Assembly (NCBI RefSeq): GCF_015645385.1
Contig: NZ_JADOET010000006.1
Coordinates: 124,001 to 188,000 of the forward strand
Direction of reading: 5' to 3'
From: Winogradskyella marina
Lineage (GTDB): Bacteria > Bacteroidota > Bacteroidia > Flavobacteriales > Flavobacteriaceae
DNA length: 64,000 nucleotides
The position numbers and the translations under genes were made by a program. Below the pieces are notes generated by a model. The model was not told the DNA's origin and searched no databases. It worked only from the letters and a program-made list of their open reading frames with translations. The first letter of the stretch is position 1; each line of letters begins with the position of its first letter. Positions 17,396-25,214 of this stretch are shown in pieces.

Positions 17396-18301
17396 TTACA
17401 ACCACTCCGCTTCAATCCCCATCTGCTCAAACTCCTTATAAGCTTCATCGGTAGCATAACACAAAGTTACTTTTTTTAAGTTAGGAAATTGCTTGGCATC
17501 TATAGCGGTTTTAATATCCCAATACTCCACATCACCACCAGAAAACGGAGATAAATTCATATAAATATCGTTTCCGCCGTCTTGGTAAAAATCGGTAATT
17601 TCGGAAGCTAAGCGTTTTGGTATCGGTAGATCTTTAAAATATTGGGTGACTTCCGCAATGGTTTCGTAACCTTCTTCATCAATATCAATCTCACGACCTT
17701 GAAACCAATCTGCAAATTCATACAGATCAAATACAGGTTGCATCAGTTCTTTCATATACATCAACTCTTCAATTATAGATAATTTAAACCCAAAATCTAC
17801 AAACGTCAGGACTTCTTCTTCTAAAGGTTTTATGATGTATTTATCTTTAGGAATTCCAGCGCCACGTACATAAGGCGTGTATTCACTAATTTCAATAGCC
17901 TCAGTTTTTTCGCTTCTTACAGCAAACCAAGCACTAATGTCATTGACTACCAATGCACCACTTCTATCTCCTTTAAATAATTTAACGTGCTGCTGTTTAT
18001 GCGACTTATAATACTGTACAATATCCTGATTGTTAAAATAAAATATACCACCAAAAATTTGCTTCGGACTAAATTCATAGCCCTCCAATTTTAAAGCTAC
18101 AGTTATTGATTCTGCTACCTCTCTATTTTTAGAATAGGCCAAAATTCCTAAGTCGTCCCAAGTAAAAACCGTCGTATTTTTTCCTTCTGTAGTTCTGTAA
18201 TCTTCATTCAAACACGCTTTTAACTGTGTTAACGACACTGGAAATGTGATGGTCTCTGAATTAATTTGAAACCCTTTTGAGGATAAATGTAATGCAATCA
18301 T
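17396..18301 (-). CDS. Hypothetical two-domain protein, DUF7738/DUF6892-like
   Basis: 301 residues, cytoplasmic. The N-terminal half (FPVSLTQLKACLNEDYR, TVFTWDDLGILAYSKN) and the C-terminal half (VDFGFKLSIIEELMYMKEL; NLKKVTLCYATDEAYKEFEQMGIEAEW) recall the DUF7738-like and DUF6892-like domains that occur together in bacteria; this is a tentative match. Single gene behind regulon promoter 5, divergent from the vWA/PurA-like operon. Confidence 0.65.
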   Translation of the reverse strand: MIALHLSSKGFQINSETITFPVSLTQLKACLNEDYRTTEGKNTTVFTWDDLGILAYSKNREVAESITVALKLEGYEFSPKQIFGGIFYFNNQDIVQYYKSHKQQHVKLFKGDRSGALVVNDISAWFAVRSEKTEAIEISEYTPYVRGAGIPKDKYIIKPLEEEVLTFVDFGFKLSIIEELMYMKELMQPVFDLYEFADWFQGREIDIDEEGYETIAEVTQYFKDLPIPKRLASEITDFYQDGGNDIYMNLSPFSGGDVEYWDIKTAIDAKQFPNLKKVTLCYATDEAYKEFEQMGIEAEWL

Positions 18302-18321
18302 AAGCTAGTTTTTAAGAGTTT

Positions 18322-18367
18322 CAAAAGTAAGTTGCTTCTTGAAATAAGTAATGCCTGTATTCCGTGA
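18322..18367 (-). promoter_or_regulatory. Regulon promoter 5: operator plus -7 box
   Basis: Minus strand: operator TCACGGAATACAGGCA (18367-18352), 22-nt spacer, -7 box TACTTTTG (18329-18322). The right arm is degenerate but the spacing is exact. Divergent from promoter 6. Confidence 0.78.
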
Positions 18368-18424
18368 TTTTTTCGTGGTGAATAAGACTAACTCAATTAA
18401 ATAGTTTCCATCTGAAATTAAATA

Positions 18425-18470
18425 TCACAGTTTTCAGGGATAAAAACCAAGAGGACATAATTTAACTTTG
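18425..18470 (+). promoter_or_regulatory. Regulon promoter 6: operator plus -7 box
   Basis: Operator TCACAGTTTTCAGGGA (18425-18440), spacer beginning TAAAAA (18441-18462), -7 box TAACTTTG (18463-18470). Drives the coiled-coil, vWA and PurA-like genes. The operator of promoter 5 is 57 nt away on the other strand. Confidence 0.88.
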
Positions 18471-18485
18471 TGGAAAACCTTTTTT

Positions 18486-18836
18486 ATGGAAGATAATACC
18501 AAAACGGCTGCGTTTTTAGAATCTTTAAAACGCAACAACGATAAAATAAGAGACGATCGTGCCAATGCTATTGCAGAAGATGCACAATTAATGTACAAAC
18601 GTGAAACCGAAGATTTAGCCCTGGCTTTAAAACGTTTAAAACGTGAACAAGAAAATATGCTAGATATGAGCCCGACAGATGCCAACAGTTTGGTTCTGGC
18701 GTCTGATTTTGATGCGAGAGATTATGTGGCAAAAGACTTAGAAATGTCGGTTAAAATAAGAAACTTAGAAATTAAATTAGAATTAGCCAAAAAGCGTTAT
18801 GCGCATTTATTTGGAGGCACAATAAACGAATTATAA
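18486..18836 (+). CDS. Small coiled-coil protein upstream of vWA gene
   Basis: 116 residues, almost wholly helical and highly charged with a heptad-like pattern (LALALKRLKREQENMLD; MSVKIRNLEIKLELAKKRYAHLF), so a coiled coil is likely. No homolog named. The longest frame starts at 18468 inside the -7 box, so ATG 18486 is used. It is separated from the vWA gene by 2 nt and so is almost certainly part of the same functional unit. Confidence 0.8.
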   Translation: MEDNTKTAAFLESLKRNNDKIRDDRANAIAEDAQLMYKRETEDLALALKRLKREQENMLDMSPTDANSLVLASDFDARDYVAKDLEMSVKIRNLEIKLELAKKRYAHLFGGTINEL

Positions 18837-18838
18837 TT

Positions 18839-19702
18839 ATGGGAGGAGGAAGATTTAGTAACGATGCTTACAAACGATTAAGAAAAATAAAAGATTACGG
18901 CAATAAGTCTAGAGAAGAGATTTTTACCTCTAGAGAAATAGATCCAGAAATGGATCCAACAAAAGCCATAGTTAGAGAGTCTAGAGACTCTGAAGAACAT
19001 CCGGAAACCGTATCTATTATTGTAGCCTTAGATGTTACTGGTAGTATGGGCTTTGTACCAGAACATATTGTTAAAGAAGCTTTACCAGACCTTATTGGCT
19101 CTTTAATGGAAGCCGGAATTGAAGATCCGCAAGTCTTATTTTTAGGGATTGGCGATTTTATTTATGATCATGCGCCGTTGCAAGTCGGGCAATTTGAATC
19201 GTCTGCAGAATTGCTTGACCGCTGGTTAACGCGCGTTTATTTAGAAGGCGGTGGCGGTGGAAACAATCAAGAAGGGTATAACTTGGCACATTTGTTTGCT
19301 GCGCGTCATACTTCGATTGATTGTTGGGAAAAAAGACAACAAAAAGGCTTTTTATTTACTATTGGAGACGAGCCTGTTTTCCCTACTATTCCTGCTGAAA
19401 TTATTAAAAGATATACATCCGTAGACGAAGCAGAAACGATAACTACAGAAGCTATTATTGCAGAAGCTCAAGAAAAATATAATGTATTTCATATGCATTT
19501 GGAGCATAACGAATGGGCAAAACAAGAAAGTCGTAAAGGAAACTGGAAAGTACTTTTAGGTGATCATTTTATTGAGATCCCGGACTTTAAAACCGTTGCT
19601 AAACGTATTGCTAATGTGGTAATTGAAAACCATAAACCTTATAATGCTTCAGCAGATACCAACACCGCTTCTGATAGTACAGAAGTAGAAAACATGTTGT
19701 AA
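18839..19702 (+). CDS. Cytoplasmic vWA-domain protein
   Basis: 287 residues. The vWA domain opens with the MIDAS-like ALDVTGSMGFVPEHI, followed by IEDPQVLFLGIGDF and a glycine loop (LEGGGGGNNQEGYNLAHL). The second half has FTIGDEPVFPT and a final helical region; the last 20 residues are disordered (Asn/Ser/Thr-rich). In classical vWA the D-x-S-x-S motif is DVTGSM here, so one serine is replaced by threonine. No signal peptide, so cytoplasmic. The stop overlaps the next start by 1 nt (TAATG), which couples it to the PurA-like gene. Confidence 0.9.
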   Translation: MGGGRFSNDAYKRLRKIKDYGNKSREEIFTSREIDPEMDPTKAIVRESRDSEEHPETVSIIVALDVTGSMGFVPEHIVKEALPDLIGSLMEAGIEDPQVLFLGIGDFIYDHAPLQVGQFESSAELLDRWLTRVYLEGGGGGNNQEGYNLAHLFAARHTSIDCWEKRQQKGFLFTIGDEPVFPTIPAEIIKRYTSVDEAETITTEAIIAEAQEKYNVFHMHLEHNEWAKQESRKGNWKVLLGDHFIEIPDFKTVAKRIANVVIENHKPYNASADTNTASDSTEVENML

Positions 19703-20838
19703 TGTCAAAGTGTAGTTTAGTTATAGATTTAGGATTTGGAGATGCTGGAAAAGGCTTAACAACCGATTTTCTGGCATCGCAACATCCTGAAGAAAGTCTT
19801 GTCGTTCGGTTTTCGGGCGGACACCAAATTGGGCATACTGTAAGTACAGAGGCACTAACGCATACGTTTAGCAATTTTGGATCAGCGACTTTATTAGGCG
19901 TACCAACCTATTATTCTGAACATACTACCATCTTCCCTCCTGCTGTTTTAGGCGAAGGGGAATTTTTAAAAAGTTACCAGCCCAAATTATATTTCCATCC
20001 GTTAACGATGGTCACTACATTTTATGATATTGCTTTTAATAGAGCGATTGAAAAGCAACAGCATCACGGCTCTTGTGGCTTAGGTTTTGGAACGACCATT
20101 GCGAGACATAAAGCTGAAGTTTACCTATATGCAAACGACTTACAGTTTGATTGGGTTTTAAAACAACGTTTAGAAAGTATCAAAAACTACTACGAAACCT
20201 GTTTAGAAAGTCAACCAAAAGCTGTACAAGACTATTATAAAAACGAGCTGAAAGATTATAACGAAGCCTATTTTATGGAAAGTTGTTCGGCCATACAAAA
20301 GTTTTACAGGATCGCCTCATTATCTGATTTAGCAGACCAGTTCGAGCATTTTATTTTTGAAGGCAGTCAAGGCATTTTACTCGATACCCAACACGGTTTT
20401 CATCCGCATACCACGTGGAGTTATACCACATCTAAAAATGCGATTCAGCTTATCAAATCACATTTAAAATCGATTTCAGAAATTGATATTTATTATGTGA
20501 CCCGCTGTTACCAAACGCGTCACGGCAACGGCCCAATGGCAGAAACCGAAGCTGTAATCCTTCAGAATAATGAAAATGAGGCGAATGTCACTAACGAATT
20601 TCAAGGCGTATTTAGAACACAAGCTTTAGATGCCGAATTACTGAATTACGCCTTAACTTGCGATGCCATTCATCATCAAGATTTACAACGCAACAAACAT
20701 CTTGTAATAACGTGTTTAGATCAATTACCTTGTTTTTCTTATAGTAATTTACTTCAAAAAATAGATTGTATATTCAATACGGTATATGGAAGTTATGGGC
20801 CAAAACGTCAAGATATTAAGAGAATTTCTCTAAAATAA
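19702..20838 (+). CDS. Adenylosuccinate synthetase (PurA)-like protein
   Basis: 378 residues, clearly related to adenylosuccinate synthetase (GTP + IMP + Asp) but divergent and shorter than the usual 430. Conserved elements: GDAGKG (PurA GDEGKG, catalytic Asp kept), GGHQIGHTV (PurA GGxNAGHT, catalytic His kept), EGSQGILLDTQHGFHPHTT (PurA EGAQGxxLDxxHGTYPFVTSS), TRHGNGPM.TE (PurA TRVGxGPFPTE) and TCLDQLP (PurA TKLDVL). Changes: Gln for the PurA Asn in GHNAGHT, altered C-terminus. It probably ligates a nucleotide base or other acceptor to aspartate or a similar amino acid; the substrate is unknown. Coupled to a vWA gene, an unusual neighbour for purine synthesis. Confidence 0.85.
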   Translation: MSKCSLVIDLGFGDAGKGLTTDFLASQHPEESLVVRFSGGHQIGHTVSTEALTHTFSNFGSATLLGVPTYYSEHTTIFPPAVLGEGEFLKSYQPKLYFHPLTMVTTFYDIAFNRAIEKQQHHGSCGLGFGTTIARHKAEVYLYANDLQFDWVLKQRLESIKNYYETCLESQPKAVQDYYKNELKDYNEAYFMESCSAIQKFYRIASLSDLADQFEHFIFEGSQGILLDTQHGFHPHTTWSYTTSKNAIQLIKSHLKSISEIDIYYVTRCYQTRHGNGPMAETEAVILQNNENEANVTNEFQGVFRTQALDAELLNYALTCDAIHHQDLQRNKHLVITCLDQLPCFSYSNLLQKIDCIFNTVYGSYGPKRQDIKRISLK

Positions 20839-20860
20839 TTTGTATTCATTTTTTTCAAAA

Positions 20861-20906
20861 TCACTAGTTTCAGTGATAAAAACAACAATGTTCCAAAGTA
20901 CCTTAG
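20861..20906 (+). promoter_or_regulatory. Regulon promoter 7: operator plus -7 box
   Basis: Operator TCACTAGTTTCAGTGA (20861-20876), spacer beginning TAAAAA (22 nt), -7 box TACCTTAG (20899-20906). Apart from one base it is the same operator as promoter 4. Confidence 0.9.
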
Positions 20907-20928
20907 CATTCTAAATTTACAAGCGCAA

Positions 20929-21975
20929 ATGGCCAATCACATAGCATATTCAGACGAGTTTAAGGATTTACAATGGACAGATTTTAATTTTGAAACCATT
21001 CAAATCGATACCTTTCCAATACTTGAAAATCCAGAACATTATAGTAATTCTTTTACGTTTAGAGATTCACTTTTAGAAGCTATTGAAAAAGCGTCTGGAA
21101 AGAAATTATTAAGCCTCATTTTTATTACACCAGATCATGAAACCATTCATAATTTCTATGGTGTTGCGTATTTAGAAGACAAAACTGTTTTCACTGTTGA
21201 AATAGAAAATACTACAGCATTTGAAGCGTGGTTTACCGTTATTCATGATGAACAGCACAAAAGTGCTACAGTCTATAATTTTAGTGATAATGGCTATAAT
21301 TCGCAACCCACTTCAAACTTAAAAGACATTACGTTTTCAGAACATACAGGGGCTTTTATAAATAATTTTATTCCGAATGCATTTATAGCGGAACAATTGG
21401 CCAAAGAGAAAACCGATTTTCTAGCACCACATATTCAACTTGATGCAGAAATAGATATGAAAGCCTTGGTCGCCTCTTTTATCGGTTTAATTTCAGAAAA
21501 AAGATTAACGCTTCATCCACCTACAAATAACGAGGCTATTTATGAAGCATTTGAAAAGGAAGCCGGATATCCGTTTCCGCAGATAATTAAAGACTATTTA
21601 AGCCTTCATAACGGTATAGACCGTTGTGCCATAATGAGTGCTCAAGATATTTATGAAGAATGGAAACAGTGGAAAGATATTTACGACGATTGGACGCAAG
21701 AAGAGTTATTAGATACCTATTCTACTAACGAGGGAAAAACATTATTAATGTATACTACGTCGTATTGGATTCCGTTTTTTGATTTAGAAAATGGTAATTT
21801 TTTAGCTTTTGATTTTGCGCCTAATACCAAAGGAAAAGCAGGGCAAATTATTCGTTTTGGTGCTGATCAAGAAATTGGATATATCGAAGCCGACGACCTT
21901 GTTTCCTTTTTTGAAAGCTTAAGAGGACCAGAAAGCGAAATTGAAGACAACGAATGGTTTTATATCGCTCAATAA
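20929..21975 (+). CDS. SMI1/KNR4 (SUKH)-domain protein
   Basis: 348 residues. The N-terminal 170 residues are unrecognised. Residues 180-348 form a SUKH domain: helix EAIYEAFEKEAGYPFPQIIKDYLSLHNGI, IPFFDLENGNFLAFDFAPNTKGKAGQIIRFG, and a closing DDLVSFFESLR helix. First gene of the operon with the 869-aa-type, DUF1266 and TPR genes, behind regulon promoter 7. Cytoplasmic. Confidence 0.85.
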   Translation: MANHIAYSDEFKDLQWTDFNFETIQIDTFPILENPEHYSNSFTFRDSLLEAIEKASGKKLLSLIFITPDHETIHNFYGVAYLEDKTVFTVEIENTTAFEAWFTVIHDEQHKSATVYNFSDNGYNSQPTSNLKDITFSEHTGAFINNFIPNAFIAEQLAKEKTDFLAPHIQLDAEIDMKALVASFIGLISEKRLTLHPPTNNEAIYEAFEKEAGYPFPQIIKDYLSLHNGIDRCAIMSAQDIYEEWKQWKDIYDDWTQEELLDTYSTNEGKTLLMYTTSYWIPFFDLENGNFLAFDFAPNTKGKAGQIIRFGADQEIGYIEADDLVSFFESLRGPESEIEDNEWFYIAQ

Positions 21976-22015
21976 CCTTGATAGAAACCTATTAATTTTG
22001 AATACCACTCAGCAT

Positions 22016-24550
22016 ATGTCTGCCATTTTTAAAACACATATCATCCCAAATCTAAAGCTTGATACTTTAGAAACTTCAGAAACAAAAGCCATACATCAGG
22101 TTTTAGAACTATTGGAAGCTACAGATACGGATGCTTATAAAAACATACAAAGTAATAGTGATTTCAGCGGAATTACTACTAATTTCACAACGCAAGTCGC
22201 GCAACACATTTACTTTCATCCTAAACGCTATACCGACACCACAGAAGGGATTACTTTTGTCACTGCTTGGTTGCCTTTATTAAATGAAGGCATTTATCCA
22301 GATGAAAAAAGTGTAAACAAGCTAGTTGAATTTTTGACTTTTAATCTAGGCTATTTTCAGTCGGAAGCTTTTTCTGAAGCAACAGAACAGCAACTCTTTC
22401 AAGTTATAAAGATTTTGGCTAAAAGCCCTTCCGAAGCCGCATTGCCTATCGCTCAGTTTTTAATACTACGTATTTTTGATATTCGAGATGTGTTGAGTTC
22501 TGAGTATTTAATTCAGAATTGCTTAAAACACAATTTACTTTCCGGAACCTATGCCGTAAAACAAGACGACGATACTATAAGTACGTTTCCTTTCACCATA
22601 GATTCCAACTTTATTAATTGCTTTTTTGAAGGGAATTGGGAACTGTTTATTCACAAATTCCATCAATTATTACCGGTTGGTCGTGTGTATGAGAAATCCG
22701 CATACGATATTATGACACCTTGGTTCAGTAGTGATTTGGCCTCTTATTATGAAGTCAACCCAAACCGTGCTTTGAATGCAACTGAAGCTTTAAAGGAACG
22801 TTTAATTTGGGCAGATGCTCAAAGTGACGCCCTGTTACACTTAACAACAGCCGAAGGGAACTACCCGTTAATCCAAGCATTGGCGAACAAAAAATGGGAT
22901 TCTGGAGATGTATTATTATTCAATACACGAGATACAAATATCCCGAAGCGACAACAAGATGCAGGTTATAATAATTTTTTAGAGTGGTTAATTGCCGATA
23001 GTGGTGCCAACTTAAACTCGGAAGCCTTTAAAGATTATGGTATTAAAATTTTAAGCGAAAATACCGCTAACAATTTACCTATAGAATGTATTCCGTTTTG
23101 GTTTCAAATAGCACATCCGCAAACGGGATTTAAAAATCATTCTGAAACCTTCAATTCTCTTTTTTCTAAACTATTTTTAGAAGATGACAGTTTCGGTTTA
23201 CTACCCACAATGCGACATAAAGGCGAAGATGTTCAGATTACAGGATCATTTGTAATTCGCACCATAGCGCAATCGCATTCAAACGTATTGCTTTGGTTTG
23301 AACGTTTACAAATGGATGGTCTAAAAAACCCTTTAAATCAGTTTTTAATTAGAGCCTTATGCGATGCTGGTGAAGCATTATTAGAATTATTCCCTGCAGA
23401 GGAGCAAGAAAAATTACAACGCTTTTTATTAACTTTAGCTTATTCATCTCGGGATGCAAGCGCTGTTGTTAGAGCAAAAAATATTCCGCTTATAGCAGAA
23501 GCCTTAGGATTTTTATGTGTGGAAACAGGAAACTTTACGCGTGTTAATGAAATTTGGGCCCTTAAAGATTTAGATGCCAATGCGATTGAGGTTTGTAACC
23601 AATTTGCACGTAAGCATTATATCAACGAAAACCGTCCGCTAACCCTAAATATTATTCAAGCTTGGTTTAATTATTTAGGCGATTATTATTACAGTGTAAC
23701 CAAAGAAGCCGTTTGGGTTCCCGAAGCTTTAACCACCCAAGGTGAGCGTGTGGCGCAATACTTTAACCTTCAGAATGAAGATGTAGGTTTCTTTTTAGAC
23801 CGCTTGGTAAACCGCGTGCTTAGTTTTCATAAACGTTGTAAAAGTAAGGAAGCATCTAATCCTATTTTTAAAACTATTTCCGCAGATATAGAAGTCTTTC
23901 TAATTGATTTTCTAGGCAAGTTAAAAAATGAAAAACTTCATCTAAACACCATCACGCATCTATACGAATATAGTAATAGTGACGATTCTCGTTTCAGTAG
24001 TAATGATGCTTTATACGACCAAATTGAAAGTTATAGTCAGTTTGTTTTAGAAACTGAAGCTGCTGAATTAGAAGAAGCCACAGAACAAGATGCTGAGGAA
24101 ACTCAAGAATCAGAATCCGCAGAGGAATTCGTAAATGCTGTTCCTTCTTCAACGATTGATATAAATGCTATTGAAGTGAATCAGCATTATATTGAGGCGC
24201 TACTCACCAATTTAGAAACCTATAAAACGGCAGGTTGTGAAACCGAACTGTTAAACTTTTTCAACACGCATATCGAAGATTTAAAAACGTGGTTAAGTAA
24301 TGATGATACTGGTTTAGAAATGCGATTTGGTCAAACCCTATATATGACTTTATTAGATGTCGATTTAGCACCAGGAACCCCATTAGAAACTTACGGTAAC
24401 CTTAGCAAAAACATATTTGTACACTTGGTAAAAGGCAGCAATTTAGCGAACTCTTACGCTATGGGATTAAAAGCGATTTCAAAGTCTGGAGCCTATTCAG
24501 ACCCACTAGCCAATGCATTATTGCAAGTGGCGGACCAATTAAATGCTTAA
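22016..24550 (+). CDS. Hypothetical 844-aa protein
   Basis: Unrecognised large cytoplasmic protein, mostly helical, with many W-x-x-L and L-x-x-A patterns suggesting a helical-repeat scaffold. Residues about 705-745 form an acidic disordered linker (EEATEQDAEETQESES), after which a compact C-terminal domain begins. The frame is open from 21941 but would overlap the SUKH gene; ATG 22016 (MSAIFKT) gives a 40-nt gap. TAATTTTG (21993-22000) lies just upstream, so an internal promoter is possible. Confidence 0.75.
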   Translation: MSAIFKTHIIPNLKLDTLETSETKAIHQVLELLEATDTDAYKNIQSNSDFSGITTNFTTQVAQHIYFHPKRYTDTTEGITFVTAWLPLLNEGIYPDEKSVNKLVEFLTFNLGYFQSEAFSEATEQQLFQVIKILAKSPSEAALPIAQFLILRIFDIRDVLSSEYLIQNCLKHNLLSGTYAVKQDDDTISTFPFTIDSNFINCFFEGNWELFIHKFHQLLPVGRVYEKSAYDIMTPWFSSDLASYYEVNPNRALNATEALKERLIWADAQSDALLHLTTAEGNYPLIQALANKKWDSGDVLLFNTRDTNIPKRQQDAGYNNFLEWLIADSGANLNSEAFKDYGIKILSENTANNLPIECIPFWFQIAHPQTGFKNHSETFNSLFSKLFLEDDSFGLLPTMRHKGEDVQITGSFVIRTIAQSHSNVLLWFERLQMDGLKNPLNQFLIRALCDAGEALLELFPAEEQEKLQRFLLTLAYSSRDASAVVRAKNIPLIAEALGFLCVETGNFTRVNEIWALKDLDANAIEVCNQFARKHYINENRPLTLNIIQAWFNYLGDYYYSVTKEAVWVPEALTTQGERVAQYFNLQNEDVGFFLDRLVNRVLSFHKRCKSKEASNPIFKTISADIEVFLIDFLGKLKNEKLHLNTITHLYEYSNSDDSRFSSNDALYDQIESYSQFVLETEAAELEEATEQDAEETQESESAEEFVNAVPSSTIDINAIEVNQHYIEALLTNLETYKTAGCETELLNFFNTHIEDLKTWLSNDDTGLEMRFGQTLYMTLLDVDLAPGTPLETYGNLSKNIFVHLVKGSNLANSYAMGLKAISKSGAYSDPLANALLQVADQLNA

Positions 24551-25214
24551 CATAATGACACAAGATATCACACCGAAAATTCAAGACCAATTAAATTTAT
24601 CGGCCTTGATTTTAAAGAAAAATCATAAGCAAGCTAACTTAAGCAGTTGGTCCGGCTTTAACTTAGAAGATAAAAAGCACGTAAAGCAAGCCGAAAGATT
24701 ATTAACCATTTTAGGTATAAAATCAGGCTTACATTTGCGCAATAGTTTACAGCATTACGAAAGTGGATTAATGGTTTCTCAAGCTTTTGAGAAACTAGCA
24801 GCTGAGTTTAGAAACGACACCACAGAAACTTTTGAAGCCAAATACCGAGCTTTAAATAACCCTCAAACACAAAACACCTATAAAACGGTGTGGAAATATC
24901 GTTTTAGTTTAAAAAACCAAAAACTAAGGGGATATGAAATAGCAATGTATATTTTTCAAATGCGATTAGGTCTAGTTTTAGGTTTTATCACTACCGAAGA
25001 AATGATTTTACGTTTAGAAGAAGTAAATACCACCATAAAATCTACCTTTTCAAGCTGGGGAGAATTTCATAGAAATGTATGCATAGGAGATGAATATGTA
25101 TTAGGAGTTACAGAACAGGACGTTAGTACATTTCCTAATATGAGCACCTTATGGGATCACTATCAACGCTTACACATAGAACACGCCGAATGGTTTAAAA
25201 ACTGGAACAAATGA
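24543..25214 (+). CDS. DUF1266 domain protein
   Basis: 223 residues. The C-terminal half matches the DUF1266 pattern: GYEIAMYIFQMRLGLVLGFI, TEEMILRLEEV, and TFSSWGEFHRNVCIGDEYVLG (family fsSWeeF..nyl.G). The function of DUF1266 is unknown. The start at 24543 overlaps the upstream stop; an ATG at 24555 is 4 nt after that stop and is about equally likely. The end overlaps the TPR gene by 4 nt. Confidence 0.85.
   Translation: MLNIMTQDITPKIQDQLNLSALILKKNHKQANLSSWSGFNLEDKKHVKQAERLLTILGIKSGLHLRNSLQHYESGLMVSQAFEKLAAEFRNDTTETFEAKYRALNNPQTQNTYKTVWKYRFSLKNQKLRGYEIAMYIFQMRLGLVLGFITTEEMILRLEEVNTTIKSTFSSWGEFHRNVCIGDEYVLGVTEQDVSTFPNMSTLWDHYQRLHIEHAEWFKNWNK

Noticed and set aside
21985-22016. TAATTTTG before the 844-aa gene as another regulon promoter
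   Set aside because: The 16 nt at the required distance do not resemble the operator; at most a weak internal promoter.
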